A DNA stretch of 57,732 bases from Chloroflexota bacterium (GCA_005882635.1 VBFG01000108.1:1-57732); one strand, 5' to 3'; positions 25,067 to 35,113 are shown, numbered from the stretch's first letter. Notes: generated from the sequence alone by a model not told the origin. Translations and numbers: made by a program.

Positions 25067-26245
25067 CTATTTCACGTCCAGGCCGACGACGGTATCCCAA
25101 CGCTGGGTGATCAGGCTCGTCGCCGAGTCCAGCTGCTTGACCGTCGGAAAGACCACGCCGGTCGGGTCCGGGACGTTCGCCATGAGCTCCGGGGGGATCC
25201 GGTTGCCCTGTGTCAAGGCGGCCATCCGGATCGGCAGGCAGAACCCCTTCAACATGAGGTTCTGGCCCTCGTCGCTGTACAGGAACTCCATCCACAGGCG
25301 CGCGGCGTTGGGATGTGGCGCGAACGCGCTGATCGCCTGGACATTTGCTCCGCCGAGACGACCGGTCGTCGGGATCGTGACATCGAGTGGCGGCGTGCCG
25401 TTCGTCGCCGCGCGATGGGCCAGTGCGTTGTAGGTCCAGCGGACCGTGATCGGCGTCGTGCCCTGGTCGATCGTCTCCGGCATGGCGATCGTCGGCAGGA
25501 GCGTGCCGGCGTCCTTGAGCTTCTTGAAGAAGGCGAGGCCTGGACCGGCGTCATCCAGGGACCCGCCATTGGCGAGAGCCGCGGCGAAGACCGTTGCGCT
25601 GGCCTGGAGCCCGATCCGCGGATCGCCGGCCAGCGCCACCTGGTTCTTGTGCGTGGCATCGAGGAGGTCCTTCCAGTCCCTGGGAGCCGTGCGGACCACG
25701 GTCTCGTTGGTCTCGAACGCAAGGACGCCGAAGTAGTCGCCGTACCAGTGGCCATCTGGATCCTTCGTCGCCGCGGGGATGTCGTCCCAGGTCGTCACCT
25801 TGTACGGCGCGACGAGGCCATCCTTCTGGGCCTGAACGCCGAACGACATCCCGACATCGATCACGTCCGGCGCGTCCGGACCCGGGCTGCCGCGATTGGC
25901 GCTGATCGCTGCGAGCTGGTCCGCCGGAGCCGCGTCTGTCTGCAGCTCCTTGATCTCGAGCCCGTATTTCCGCTTGAACGTCTCGAGCAGCTCGGCGTAG
26001 TTGCACCATTCGTGCGGCAAGCCGATCGTGGTCAGCATCCCCTCGCCCTGGGCCGCGGCGGCGAGCTTGTCGACGGCGCTGGAACCGAGCGGCGGTCCTT
26101 CCGAGGTCGCGGCGCTCGGCGATCCCGCGTGGCCCGACGCCCCCGGACTCGACGTACCGGTCGGACCCAGGCTCGTGCAGGCTCCGGCGACGATCGAGAC
26201 CGCCGCGAGCAAGGCGACGATCCGGCGGCTCGCGGCGTCCCTCAC
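25067..26245 (-). CDS. Extracellular solute-binding lipoprotein of an ABC transporter (orphan)
   Basis: 392 residues from GTG 26245 with GAGGGA upstream. A signal peptide ends in a lipobox, VAGAC (about residues 17-21), followed by a Ser/Gly/Pro-rich tether and a periplasmic-binding fold of the family 1 type (Fe3+, thiamine, polyamine or 2-aminoethylphosphonate binders): DVIDVGMSFGVQAQKDGLVA, YFGVLAFETN. No permease or ATPase of that class is in the window. It lies between the betaine-binding lipoprotein and the HAD gene in the same direction, so it might feed the double permease upstream or a distant transporter. The ligand is unknown. Confidence 0.82.
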   Translation of the reverse strand: MRDAASRRIVALLAAVSIVAGACTSLGPTGTSSPGASGHAGSPSAATSEGPPLGSSAVDKLAAAAQGEGMLTTIGLPHEWCNYAELLETFKRKYGLEIKELQTDAAPADQLAAISANRGSPGPDAPDVIDVGMSFGVQAQKDGLVAPYKVTTWDDIPAATKDPDGHWYGDYFGVLAFETNETVVRTAPRDWKDLLDATHKNQVALAGDPRIGLQASATVFAAALANGGSLDDAGPGLAFFKKLKDAGTLLPTIAMPETIDQGTTPITVRWTYNALAHRAATNGTPPLDVTIPTTGRLGGANVQAISAFAPHPNAARLWMEFLYSDEGQNLMLKGFCLPIRMAALTQGNRIPPELMANVPDPTGVVFPTVKQLDSATSLITQRWDTVVGLDVK

Positions 26246-26279
26246 CGCCGGCGATCCCTCGGGACCACCACGCGCGGTC

Positions 26280-26303
26280 CATCGGCCGGTCGACCGGCCG
26301 ATG
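26280..26303. promoter_or_regulatory. 24-bp perfect palindrome between the two binding-protein genes
   Basis: CATCGGCCGGTC is followed immediately by its exact reverse complement. It sits in the 124-bp gap between the stop of the betaine-binding gene and the start of the second binding-protein gene. As RNA it is a strong hairpin that may end or protect the upstream transcript; as DNA it may be an operator. Confidence 0.5.
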
Positions 26304-26369
26304 TATGCGACGACGGCCGGCGGGGGACCCACCGGCCGCAGCGACTTCTGGCTCAGGTCGAGAACGGGG

Positions 26370-27395
26370 TCAGGGCATCCAAGCCTGCCAGACGCTCGGG
26401 TTCGCGTCGACCCACTTCTTGGCCGCGTCGTCATCCGACATGCCGTTGGAGGTGATGTCGGCCGCGACCGCGTTCTGGTCGTCGTTCGTCCATTTGAACT
26501 TCTGGATGAACGTGAACGCGGGACTGCCACTGGTTGCGAACTTCGTGGACACCACCTTGTTCAGGTGGTACGGCGGGTAGTCGCACTTGATGTTCGTCGC
26601 GACCTTGTCACAGCCCGGCGTCCAGGCCGGGAACTCGATGTGGACGAGATCGACCTTGGAGCTGAACCAGTTCGGCGTGTAGTAGTAGACGAGGATTGGC
26701 TTCTGCGCGTCGACGGCCGCTTGGATCGCCTTGTTCGAGGCGGCCTCGCTGCCGGAGTAGACGACCTTGTAGTTGAGGCCGAAGCCGTTGATCATCCCCT
26801 GGTCGTTCGTCACGAACGAGGGGTCGCCGTCGAGGATCTGGCCTTTGTCGCCTGATTCCGACGTCTTGAACTGCGCGGCGTACTTGTTGAGGATCGTCGG
26901 ATCGGTCTTCGCCGTGAGGATGTCGGGGTTCGCGTCAACGAAGAACTTCGGCACATACCAGCCGATGACGCCCTCGTTGCCGTTCGAGCCAAGGTCCTGC
27001 GCGACCTTGTCGGCGGTGATGTACTTCGCCGCAAGGTCCTCGTGGCCCCAGTTCTCGAGGATCACGTCGACCTCGCCGGTCGGGAAGCCCTGCCACGAGG
27101 TCTGCTCGTCGATGTTCTTCTTCACGACGGTGCAGCCGAGCTTCTGCTGGAGCAGGTAGCCGACGACGGCCGCGTCCGCCTCGTAGCCAACCCACGGATT
27201 GACGGCGATGTTCACGGTGCCGCACGGCGCCAGGCTCGCCGCGGCGACGGCCGAGGCCGATGCCTCCCCGCCGCTGGCGCCAGGGGTGGAGATGGACGGC
27301 GCTGGCGTCGCTCCACCGCCGCAGGCCGACAGGATGATGGCGAACGTCGCCAACATTGCCGCGGTCGGCGACAACGTCCTTCGATTCAAGCCCAT
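26370..27395 (-). CDS. Glycine betaine/proline-type ABC transporter substrate-binding lipoprotein
   Basis: 341 residues; ATG 27395 has AAAGGAGGAGG just upstream, the strongest ribosome site in the window. The signal peptide ends in the lipobox LSAC. The mature protein is an OpuAC/ProX-type domain: VNIAVNPWVGYEADAAVVGY near the N-terminus, then FPTGEVDVILENWGHED, then aromatic segments (VYYYTPNW, KKWVDANPSVWQAWMP) of the kind that build a cage around a quaternary ammonium group. It delivers the ligand to the double permease encoded upstream. A 98-bp gap with several short inverted repeats separates the two, perhaps raising binding-protein levels relative to the permease. Choline, proline betaine or carnitine are possible alternatives to glycine betaine. 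Confidence 0.9.
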   Translation of the reverse strand: MGLNRRTLSPTAAMLATFAIILSACGGGATPAPSISTPGASGGEASASAVAAASLAPCGTVNIAVNPWVGYEADAAVVGYLLQQKLGCTVVKKNIDEQTSWQGFPTGEVDVILENWGHEDLAAKYITADKVAQDLGSNGNEGVIGWYVPKFFVDANPDILTAKTDPTILNKYAAQFKTSESGDKGQILDGDPSFVTNDQGMINGFGLNYKVVYSGSEAASNKAIQAAVDAQKPILVYYYTPNWFSSKVDLVHIEFPAWTPGCDKVATNIKCDYPPYHLNKVVSTKFATSGSPAFTFIQKFKWTNDDQNAVAADITSNGMSDDDAAKKWVDANPSVWQAWMP

Positions 27396-27493
27396 ATGCC
27401 TCCTCCTTTCACGATGGCGCCGCCCTCGATGGGCGACGCGGAACAGGGATCCGTTCCCTCGACACGGATCCGGACGGTGTCAGCCAATCGCCA

Positions 27494-29485
27494 TCATGCC
27501 TCCCGGCTGGCGCGGTTCGAGTTGAGTCCGACCCCCAGACGACCGACCACGCCGCGGACCGAGCGGCGCTGGCCCGTGCCCTGGGTGATGCGATCGAGCA
27601 TGACGCCGAGAAGGACGATCCCGATGGCCGCAGCGACCCCGCGGCCGAAGAAGTTGCGCTGCGAGAAGCCCGACACGACGTCGAAGCCGAGCGCCTGGGC
27701 GCCGACGAGCCCGCCCAGCACCACCATCGCAAGGACGAGCACCACGCCCTGATTGGTTGCGACGAGGAGCGAGCGGCGGGCCATCGGCAGCTGCACCTTG
27801 CGGATCATCTGGAGTCGGCTCGCCCCGGCCGCGGTGGCTGCCTCGATGACGGTCGGGGAGACGCCGCGGACTCCGTCTTCCACGAGCCGGACGACGGCGG
27901 GAACAGAGTAGATGACCGCGGCCAGGATGGCCGTGAAGCGGGTCGGTCCGAACAGCGCGAGGGCCGGCAGCAGGTAGACGAACGACGGCAGCGTCTGGGC
28001 CGCGTCGTTGATCGGCCGCAGCACCGCCGATACCACCCGGTTGCGCGCCGCCCAGACCCCGAGCACGATGCCGATCGCCATCGTCAGGACCACCGACACA
28101 ATAACCATCGTGAGCGTCTGCATCGCGTGCTCCCAGACCTGGAGCAGGACGATCAGCACCAGGGCGACGGCGACGACGACGGCGGCGCGAGTGCTGTTGA
28201 CGATCGCGGCGATCCCCGCCGCCGCGGCGATGACGAGCCACCACGGCGACGTGGTGAGGACGGTCTGGATCGGGTCGAGCAGGCCGGCGGACACGCCATT
28301 CTTCAGGGCGTCGGTCAGGCCGGCGAACGTGAGCTCCACCCAGCGCACGGCGTCGTCCAGCGGCTTGGCGATCGAGACGTGCCAGGCGGCCGGGAAGCTC
28401 GAGCCGGCCGACGCGAGGGCGCCGCCGAGGAGCCCGACTACGGCGATCGCCAGGGCGATGATCCGGAGCGTCCGTCGCGGGACGCGCAGCGGGCCGATCG
28501 CGATCACGGCGGGGAGGCCGGCCCCGCTCGCGCTGGCCGTGATCCGGTCGAGCACCATGGCCAGGAGGACGATCGCGATCCCGGCCGTGACCGCGGCCCC
28601 GAACTTGAGCTTCTCGATCGCGACGATGATCGATTCGCCGAGGCCCGGCGCGTTGATGAGCGCGGCGATGACGATGATCGAGAGCGCCATCATGATCGTC
28701 TGGTTGACGGCGAGCCCGATCGTCCGGCGGGCGATTGGGAGCTGCACCTTCCGCAGGACCTGGCCGTCTGTCGCGCCGAGCGACTCTGCCGCCTCGACGG
28801 TCTGCACGGGCACCCCGCGGATGCCGAGCGACGTGATCCGGATGGCCGGTGGCATCGCGTAGATGAGCGTGGCGATGACCGCCGACGCCGGCCCGATGAG
28901 GAAGATCAGGGTCAGGGGCGCCAGGTATGCGAACGTCGGCATGATCTGCATGAAGTCGAGGATCGGCGTGATGAACGCCAGGAAGCGGTCGTTGCGGCCG
29001 GCGAGGATCCCGAGCGGGATGCCGATCAGCAGGGACAGTGCCACGGAGTTGGCGATCAGGACCAGCGTCTGGAGTGTCTCTGTCCACAGTCCGAGCAGGC
29101 CGATGGCGAGCAGACTGCCGATCACGAGCAAGGCCGTTCGCCACGACACGAACGCCAGCGCGAGGGCTCCCGCCACCGCGAGCAGGCCGATCCAGCTCGC
29201 CTGGCTGAGGAGGGACGTGACGATCCCGTCCAGCCCGTCGATCGCGGCCCGGATCGGACCAAGGACGTAGACGAAGACCGGGTTCGTGCTCCGGTTCGCG
29301 TCCACCCAGTCGCGGACGCCGTTGAGCGTCAGGAAGACCTGCGAATCGTCCTTGTGGGGCAGTGTTCCGTTGCCCTGGAGGACGACGAACGCGATCAGGA
29401 ACAGGACGCCAAGGGCCAGCAGCTGGCCGACCCGGCCGAGGCTCAAGGCGAACCGCGGCTGGACGGTCGCGGCGATGTCGGTCAT
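27494..29485 (-). CDS. Glycine betaine ABC transporter permease, two ProW-like domains fused
   Basis: 663 residues. Two homologous permease halves lie in tandem, each with an EAA loop that contacts the ATPase: [20 protein letters not shown] in the first and [20 protein letters not shown] in the second. Typical ProW/OpuAB proteins have one such domain and act as homodimers, so this gene seems to encode a covalent dimer. A first helix and an extracellular stretch of about 60 residues precede domain one. ATG 29485 overlaps the ATPase stop (ATGA). Confidence 0.9.
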   Translation of the reverse strand: MTDIAATVQPRFALSLGRVGQLLALGVLFLIAFVVLQGNGTLPHKDDSQVFLTLNGVRDWVDANRSTNPVFVYVLGPIRAAIDGLDGIVTSLLSQASWIGLLAVAGALALAFVSWRTALLVIGSLLAIGLLGLWTETLQTLVLIANSVALSLLIGIPLGILAGRNDRFLAFITPILDFMQIMPTFAYLAPLTLIFLIGPASAVIATLIYAMPPAIRITSLGIRGVPVQTVEAAESLGATDGQVLRKVQLPIARRTIGLAVNQTIMMALSIIVIAALINAPGLGESIIVAIEKLKFGAAVTAGIAIVLLAMVLDRITASASGAGLPAVIAIGPLRVPRRTLRIIALAIAVVGLLGGALASAGSSFPAAWHVSIAKPLDDAVRWVELTFAGLTDALKNGVSAGLLDPIQTVLTTSPWWLVIAAAAGIAAIVNSTRAAVVVAVALVLIVLLQVWEHAMQTLTMVIVSVVLTMAIGIVLGVWAARNRVVSAVLRPINDAAQTLPSFVYLLPALALFGPTRFTAILAAVIYSVPAVVRLVEDGVRGVSPTVIEAATAAGASRLQMIRKVQLPMARRSLLVATNQGVVLVLAMVVLGGLVGAQALGFDVVSGFSQRNFFGRGVAAAIGIVLLGVMLDRITQGTGQRRSVRGVVGRLGVGLNSNRASREA

Positions 29486-30600
29486 GTCGGAGGCCCTACC
29501 TCGGCGTCGTTGCCCTGACCGGCGACCGTCTCGAGGATGTGGGCGCGATCGACGACGCCGACGAGCTGGCCGTCCTCGATCACGCGAATCGGCTTGTCGG
29601 TCGCGGCCGCAGCGTGGATGACCATCCGGATGATCGTGTCCACCGGGAACACCGGTCCATCGACCGGATCGTTCGCGTTGGCCGGCCGCATGACCCAGCG
29701 CAGGGTCAGGACGTGCGACTTGGGAATGTCGCGGACGAAGTCCTCGACGTACTCGTCGGCTGGCCGGGCGACGAGCTCTTCCGGACGGCCGATCTGGACG
29801 ATCTTCCCGGCGCGCATGATCATCACGTGGTCGCCGAGCTTCAACGCCTCCGCCAGGTCGTGGGTGATGAACACCATGGTCTTGCGAAGGTCGTGGTGGA
29901 GGCGGATCACCTCGTTCTGCATGTCCCGCCGGATCAGCGGGTCGAGCGCGCTGAACGGCTCGTCGAGGAGCATCACCTCCGGATCACCCGCCAACGCGCG
30001 GGCCAGTCCGACCCGCTGCTGCTGACCCCCTGACAGCTCGTCCGGGTAGCGCTCGGCCATCCCGTCGAGCCCGACCAGGCCCAGCATCTCGTCCGCGCGG
30101 GTCAGGCGGGTCGCCTTCGACTCCCCCCGCAGCTCGAGCCCGAACGCGATGTTCTCGAGGACCCGGCGATGGGGGAGCAGCCCGAAGTTCTGGAAGACCA
30201 TCGAGAAGCGCCGTCGGCGCAGCTCGCGAAGGCGCTCTTGGCTCGCCTTGCGGATGTTCTCGCCGTCGAGATCGATCTCGCCGAACGTCGGCTCGATGAG
30301 CCGGGTCAGGCACCGGACGAGGGTCGACTTGCCGCTGCCGGACAGGCCCATGACGACGAACACCTCGCCCGGCCGGACGTCGAACGACACGTCACCGACG
30401 GCGACGGTCCCGCCGTGGTCGCGAACGGCCGCCTCGATCTGGTCGGCGCTCGGGGCCGCGGATCCGGCCCGGCGGGTCAGGCGCTGCTCGGCCGGGCCGA
30501 AGACCTTCCACAGGCCGCGGACGGAGATCGTCGGGCCGCCGGCAGCGGGCGACCCCTTGCCGGCGGGACGGGTCGCTGGCGGAGCGGCGACGGTGGTCAC
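29482..30600 (-). CDS. Glycine betaine ABC transporter ATP-binding protein with CBS-like tail
   Basis: 372 residues from GTG 30600 (GAGGAGG 4 nt upstream). Walker [10 protein letters not shown] at about 85-93, signature LSGGQQQR at about 189-196, Walker B LLDEP at about 211-215, then the switch histidine in [10 protein letters not shown]. The segment of about 40 residues ([20 protein letters not shown]) between the first strand and Walker A is an insertion in the ProV/OpuAA class. The C-terminal 100 residues end with [19 protein letters not shown], a CBS-type regulatory module, which in OpuA senses ionic strength; only one clear CBS unit is visible. It is the first gene of the importer operon and divergent from the DMGDH-like gene. 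Confidence 0.9.
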   Translation of the reverse strand: MTTVAAPPATRPAGKGSPAAGGPTISVRGLWKVFGPAEQRLTRRAGSAAPSADQIEAAVRDHGGTVAVGDVSFDVRPGEVFVVMGLSGSGKSTLVRCLTRLIEPTFGEIDLDGENIRKASQERLRELRRRRFSMVFQNFGLLPHRRVLENIAFGLELRGESKATRLTRADEMLGLVGLDGMAERYPDELSGGQQQRVGLARALAGDPEVMLLDEPFSALDPLIRRDMQNEVIRLHHDLRKTMVFITHDLAEALKLGDHVMIMRAGKIVQIGRPEELVARPADEYVEDFVRDIPKSHVLTLRWVMRPANANDPVDGPVFPVDTIIRMVIHAAAATDKPIRVIEDGQLVGVVDRAHILETVAGQGNDAEVGPPT

Positions 30601-30787
30601 GCAGCCTCCTCAGATGCGGGACGACGACGCGAGCGCGTGCCGGCGACGGTACACCACGGGACGACGTGAGGACAGCCTCCCGCACGCTACCATGGGCGGC
30701 CCCGGGATCCGAGCGGCCCCAACCGTCGGTCCCGTACGCGCCCGAGGGAGTGATCGGGCGCGCCAGGGGCGCAGGGCGGAGAGCGAG
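30601..30787. promoter_or_regulatory. Divergent promoter region, betaine importer versus DMGDH operon
   Basis: This 187-bp gap holds the control sites of both operons. TACCAT at about 30690 could be a -10 box for the DMGDH-like gene (leader about 90 nt), and TACCGT on the other strand near 30650 one for the importer. GGGACGACG occurs twice (about 30617 and 30659). No copy of the GTTCCAC/GTGGAAC operator found at 38501 is present, so control is likely separate. Confidence 0.4.
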
Positions 30788-33286
30788 ATGAGTTCGGTCC
30801 CGACGCACGCACGCGTCGTCATCATCGGTGCCGGCATCGTCGGCAACAGCATGGCCTGGCATCTGGCGAACCTCGGCTGGCGCGACATCGTGCTCGTCGA
30901 GAAGGGCGTCCTGCCGAACCCGGGAGGCTCCACCGGACACGCCTCGAACTTCATCTTCCTGACCGATCACAGCAAGGAGATGGCGGCGTTCACGATCGAC
31001 AGCGCCCACCAGTACCGGGAGCTCGGCGTGTACACCGAAACGGGCGGCATCGAGGTCGCCCGGACGCCGGAGCGGATGGAGGAGCTGAAGCGCCGGATGG
31101 CGTCGTCCCTCTCCTGGGGCGTCGAGGACGCCCGCATCCTGACTCCGGCGGAGGTCAAGGCGATGGTCCCGTTCATCGACGAGAGCGTGATCCTCGGCGG
31201 CTTCTACACGCCGGGGGTCGGGATCGTCGACTCGCTCCAGGCCGGAACGCTCATGCGCCAGAAGGCGCAGGATCTGGGTGCCCTGACGATCGCTGCCGGC
31301 GTCGAGGTGACGGGCATCGACGTCGAGGGTGGCCGGGTCCGGCGCGTCCGGACGGACGCCGGCGACATCGAGGCCGAGGTCGTCGTGATCGCCTGCGGCG
31401 TGTGGAGCCCGCGGATCGCCAGGATGGCCGGCGCATCGATCCCGTTGACGCCCGCGGTCCACCAGATGATCGACATCGGCCCCGTGCCGATGTTCGAGCA
31501 CACCACCGGCGACGTCGGCTTCCCGATCATCCGCGACATGGACACGAACATGTACGAGCGGCAGCATGGGACGGGCTTCGAGATCGGCTCGTACGCGCAC
31601 CGGGCGATCCTCATGGACGCAGACGACATCCCGTCGATCGCGGCGTCGGCGCTGTCGCCGACGATGCTGCCGTTCACGAAGGAGGATTTCGACCCCCAGC
31701 TCGAGGATTCGCTGGCGCTCTTTCCCGAGATCGTCGGCGACGAGAAGGCCGGGGTGAAGCTCGCGATCAACGGCCTGCTGTCGCTGACCCCTGACGGCAA
31801 CCCGATCATCGGCGAGACTCCTGAGGTCAAGAATCTCTGGTCGGCGGCAGCGATCTGGATCAAGGAAGCGCCGGGGATCGCGAAATGCCTCGCCGAGTGG
31901 ATGACGCACGGCACCCCTGAGATCGATCCCCACGGGTCCGACATCGCCCGCTTCTACGACCACCACAAGACCGCCCAGCACATCGCGGCCCGCACGACCG
32001 AGGGCTACAACAAGACCTACGGCATCGTCCACCCGATGGAGCAATGGGCGTCGAACCGGCCGATCCGCCTGTCACCCGCGTACGACCGCCATGTCGAGCT
32101 GGGCGCCGAGTTCTTCGAGGCGGCGGGCTGGGAGCGGCCGTTCTGGTACGGCACCAACGAGTCGCTCCTGGGCGAGTACGGCGACCGAGTCATGCCCCGC
32201 CAGGCCGAGTGGGAGTCGCGCTGGTGGTCGCCGATCATCAACGCCGAGCACCTCGCGATGCGCGACCGGGCGGGCCTCGTGGACCTGTCGGCCTTTGCGA
32301 TCTTCGACATCACGGGACCCGGTGCCCTGGCCGCCCTCGAGCATCTCTGCGTCAACAAGGTCGACGTCGCCGTCGGCCGGACGGTCTACACGCCGCTCCT
32401 GAACACCGCCGGTGGGATCCTCGCCGACCTGACGATCATGCGGCTCGCCGACGACCACTTCCGGGTCGTGACCGGCGGCGGTATGGGGATGCGCGACAGG
32501 AAGATCTTCCAGGACGCCCTGGCGGCCGATGGCTCGGCCCAGCTCTTCGGGCTGTGGGGCCCGCTGGCCCGGGACATCCTGGGTCTCGCGGCGGACGGCA
32601 GCGCCGACATCAGCCACAAGGGGTTTCCGTTCCTGACGTCGAAGACGGTCGACATCGACGGTGTCCGGACGCTGGCCTCGCGGATCAGCTACGTCGGCGA
32701 GCTCGGCTGGGAGATCTACGTCCCGATCGAGCAGGGCCTCCGTGTCTGGGACGCACTGTGGCGCGCCGGGCGTCCGCACGGCATGGCGCCGGTCGGGATC
32801 GGGACGTACGCGGTCACGTCGCGGCTCGAGAAGGGCTACCGGGCCCACGGCGCGGAGCTCGAGCTCGACTTCGATCTCGTCGAGGCCGGCATGGCCCGGC
32901 CGACGCTCAAGGACGCCGACTTCGTGGGGCGTGCGGCGTACGAGAAGCAGCGGTCCCACGAGCCGGCGGCGGTCCTGTGCACGCTGACCGTCGACGACCC
33001 GACCTCCTCGACCGGCGTCAAGCGCTACATGCTGGGCCGCGAGCCGATCCTGACCCCGGACGGGCAGCGCATCGTCGACGCCAAGGGGCGCGGGTCGTAC
33101 GTGACGAGCGCGGGTTCCGGGCCGTCGGTCGGGAAGCACCTGCTCATGACGTACCTGCCGCCGGACCAGGCGAAGCAAGGCACGAAGCTCGCGGTCGAGT
33201 ACTTCGGCGAGCGCTACCCGGTCACCGTCGCGGTCGCCGGCAGCACCCCGCTGTTCGATCCGGACAACAGCCGGATCCGCTCCTGA
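30788..33286 (+). CDS. Dimethylglycine/sarcosine dehydrogenase-like flavoprotein with GcvT domain
   Basis: 832 residues from ATG 30788, preceded by GGAGAGCGAG; a longer open frame upstream is antisense to the ABC ATPase and is rejected. Residues 1-400 form a DAO-type FAD domain: GAGIVG at 14-19, and GSTGHAS at 47-53, whose histidine matches the covalent FAD site of mammalian DMGDH. Residues about 430-720 are an aminomethyltransferase (GcvT) domain and about 730-832 its C-terminal barrel, which bind THF. The enzyme would remove a methyl group from dimethylglycine or sarcosine, passing it to THF as methylene-THF and electrons to ETF. EtfB and EtfA follow at once, which supports ETF as acceptor. 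Dimethylglycine or sarcosine cannot be told apart from the sequence. Confidence 0.88.
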   Translation: MSSVPTHARVVIIGAGIVGNSMAWHLANLGWRDIVLVEKGVLPNPGGSTGHASNFIFLTDHSKEMAAFTIDSAHQYRELGVYTETGGIEVARTPERMEELKRRMASSLSWGVEDARILTPAEVKAMVPFIDESVILGGFYTPGVGIVDSLQAGTLMRQKAQDLGALTIAAGVEVTGIDVEGGRVRRVRTDAGDIEAEVVVIACGVWSPRIARMAGASIPLTPAVHQMIDIGPVPMFEHTTGDVGFPIIRDMDTNMYERQHGTGFEIGSYAHRAILMDADDIPSIAASALSPTMLPFTKEDFDPQLEDSLALFPEIVGDEKAGVKLAINGLLSLTPDGNPIIGETPEVKNLWSAAAIWIKEAPGIAKCLAEWMTHGTPEIDPHGSDIARFYDHHKTAQHIAARTTEGYNKTYGIVHPMEQWASNRPIRLSPAYDRHVELGAEFFEAAGWERPFWYGTNESLLGEYGDRVMPRQAEWESRWWSPIINAEHLAMRDRAGLVDLSAFAIFDITGPGALAALEHLCVNKVDVAVGRTVYTPLLNTAGGILADLTIMRLADDHFRVVTGGGMGMRDRKIFQDALAADGSAQLFGLWGPLARDILGLAADGSADISHKGFPFLTSKTVDIDGVRTLASRISYVGELGWEIYVPIEQGLRVWDALWRAGRPHGMAPVGIGTYAVTSRLEKGYRAHGAELELDFDLVEAGMARPTLKDADFVGRAAYEKQRSHEPAAVLCTLTVDDPTSSTGVKRYMLGREPILTPDGQRIVDAKGRGSYVTSAGSGPSVGKHLLMTYLPPDQAKQGTKLAVEYFGERYPVTVAVAGSTPLFDPDNSRIRS

Positions 33287-33298
33287 CGCGATCCGGCG

Positions 33299-34072
33299 AT
33301 GAATATCCTGGTCTGCGTCAAGCGCGTCCCGGCGACCGGCGGACGGATCGTCCTGACGCCCGACGGCACGGACATCGACACGCGCTACCTCGGCTTCACG
33401 GTCAGCCCCCACGAGGAGTGCGCCGTCGAGGAGGCGGTCCGGATCGTCGAGGGGCGCGGCGGCTCGACGACCGTGCTCACGCTCGGGCCGGCAGCCGCCG
33501 AGGACCAGCTCCGTGACGCGATGGCGATCGGGATCGAGCGGGCGATCCTCCTCGAGACCGACGGGCGCGACTGGGACCCGGTGGCGACGGCCCGGGCGAT
33601 CGTCGAGGCGATCCGTGCCCAGGAGTCGGCCAATGGCCCGTTCGACCTGATCCTGTTCGGCAACGAGTCGGCTGACAGCGGCGGCTTCCAGGTCGGGATC
33701 CGGGTCGCGGCGGCGCTGGGGCGGCCGGTGGTGACCGGGATCAAGTCGCTGGCTCCGGGCGAGGGCTCGGTCGTCGCCCGCCGTGAGGCGGCGGGCGGAG
33801 GGTGGGAGACCTTCGAGCTGCCCCTGCCGGCCGTCGTCTCGGTGAAGGAGGGCATCAACCTGCCGCGCTATCCGTCGGTGCCGGGGCGCCTTCGCGCCAG
33901 GAAGAAGGAGATCGAGCGATCGACGCCGGCCTGGCAGTCCGGCGGCCTGGACAAGGTGGTCCTGCGCCTCCCGGCGACCGAGACGACGCAGGCGGAGGTC
34001 CTCGGGCGAGGCGCCGAGGCCGCGCCGGCCGTCGTCGATCTCCTCACCCGGATCGGGGTGCTGGGCCGGTGA
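33299..34072 (+). CDS. etfB: Electron transfer flavoprotein, beta subunit
   Basis: 257 residues. N-terminus MNILVCVKRVPATGGRI is typical; SPHEECAVEEAVRI and GNESADSGGFQVGIRVAAAL carry the AMP-binding and ETF-beta signature; LPAVVSVKEGINLPRYPSVP is the recognition-loop region, where the family has 'P..vt......PRyp'. With EtfA it accepts electrons from the dehydrogenase just upstream and would pass them to an ETF:quinone oxidoreductase, which is not in the window. Twelve bp separate it from the dehydrogenase; its stop overlaps the etfA start (GTGA). Confidence 0.93.
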   Translation: MNILVCVKRVPATGGRIVLTPDGTDIDTRYLGFTVSPHEECAVEEAVRIVEGRGGSTTVLTLGPAAAEDQLRDAMAIGIERAILLETDGRDWDPVATARAIVEAIRAQESANGPFDLILFGNESADSGGFQVGIRVAAALGRPVVTGIKSLAPGEGSVVARREAAGGGWETFELPLPAVVSVKEGINLPRYPSVPGRLRARKKEIERSTPAWQSGGLDKVVLRLPATETTQAEVLGRGAEAAPAVVDLLTRIGVLGR

Positions 34073-35034
34073 GCGGGCCGGTGATCGCGCTCGTCACGAG
34101 CGCCGGCGGTGGGCCGGACCGGGCCTCGCTCGAGGCGCTGACGGTCGCCCGGCAGATCGCCGCCGCGACGGGCAGCCCAGTCGAGGCGATCGTCGTCGCC
34201 GAGAGGTCCTCGGCGGGAGGGGCCGCCGCGTCGTTGGCAGGACTGGGTGTTGCCCGCGCCATCGTGGTCGAGGACGACCGCCTGACCCCCGACCACCCCG
34301 ACGGGTGGGCGGCCGCGGTGGCCCAGGTCGCCGAAACGCGCGCCACGAGCGCGATCGTCGGTCCCGGCACCGAGCGTGGCAACGATCTGCTCGCCCGGGT
34401 CGCGGCCCGCCTGGACCTGCCGATGGCGGCCAACTGCCTGACGGTCGAGCCAGGGGCCACGTGGGCGATCTCGCGGCAGCGCTGGGCAGGCAGCCTGATC
34501 GAGGACTGCCGGCTCACTGCCCGGATCAAGGTGCTGACGATCGCGCCGAACACGGTGGCAGCCGGCGCACCCGACGGCGGCGCGGCGCCGGCCGTCGAGT
34601 CAGTTCCCGTGACCCTGACCGACGCGGATCTCGCCGTTCACGTCACGGGCCGCGAGGCGCCGGAGCGCGGGAAGATCTCGCTGACCGACGCGAAGGTCGT
34701 CGTTGGTGGCGGCCGCGGCGTGGGCAGCGGCGAGGGCTTCGCCGAGCTCGAGGAGCTCGCCTCGTTGCTCGGCGGCGCCGTGGGCGGCTCCCGGGTCGTG
34801 ACGAGCGCCGGGTGGCGGCCGCACGCCGACCAGATCGGCCAGACGGGGCTCCGGATCGCCCCCGACGTCTACATCGCCTGCGGCATCAGCGGGGCGATCC
34901 AGCACATCGTCGGCTGCAAGGCGGCGAAGCACATCGTCGCGATCAATACGGATGCGGAGGCGCCGATCATGGGGGTCGCCGACTATGCCGTGATCGGCGA
35001 CCAGATCCGCCGGCGGAGCCCGGTTCGCGCCTGA
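34069..35034 (+). CDS. etfA: Electron transfer flavoprotein, alpha subunit
   Basis: 321 residues from GTG 34069. The C-terminal FAD domain has TSAGWRPHADQIGQTG, then VYIACGISGAIQHIVGCK and AINTDAEAPIMGVADYAVIG, all hallmark ETF-alpha segments. The N-terminal domain (about 1-190) is more variable. The family's usual R in 'GaSR' before the FAD loop is altered to S-A-G-W here. There is no extra ferredoxin domain, so it is not a bifurcating type by this criterion. It is translationally coupled to etfB. Confidence 0.92.
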   Translation: MSGPVIALVTSAGGGPDRASLEALTVARQIAAATGSPVEAIVVAERSSAGGAAASLAGLGVARAIVVEDDRLTPDHPDGWAAAVAQVAETRATSAIVGPGTERGNDLLARVAARLDLPMAANCLTVEPGATWAISRQRWAGSLIEDCRLTARIKVLTIAPNTVAAGAPDGGAAPAVESVPVTLTDADLAVHVTGREAPERGKISLTDAKVVVGGGRGVGSGEGFAELEELASLLGGAVGGSRVVTSAGWRPHADQIGQTGLRIAPDVYIACGISGAIQHIVGCKAAKHIVAINTDAEAPIMGVADYAVIGDQIRRRSPVRA

Positions 35035-35098
35035 CGCTCCGCGCGCCCTGCGAGGGGACCCTTGCGGGACCCGACGTTCAGACCTAGTTGCCCGCTGC

Positions 35099-35104
35099 TA
35101 GCAT
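35099..35104 (+). promoter_or_regulatory. -10 box in front of betA
   Basis: TAGCAT, 9 nt before the ATG at 35114, so betA can be transcribed apart from etfBA with almost no leader. Confidence 0.45.
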
Positions 35105-35113
35105 CCGTCGCCA

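Noticed and set aside
27356-29518. Plus-strand open frame of 720 codons antisense to the double permease
   Set aside because: Composition is Arg/Asp/Gly-rich without motifs; the minus strand encodes clear permease domains.
30149-30787. N-terminal extension of the DMGDH-like gene by 213 codons
   Set aside because: It runs antisense through the ABC ATPase and its promoter; the Rossmann fold and a ribosome site start at 30788.
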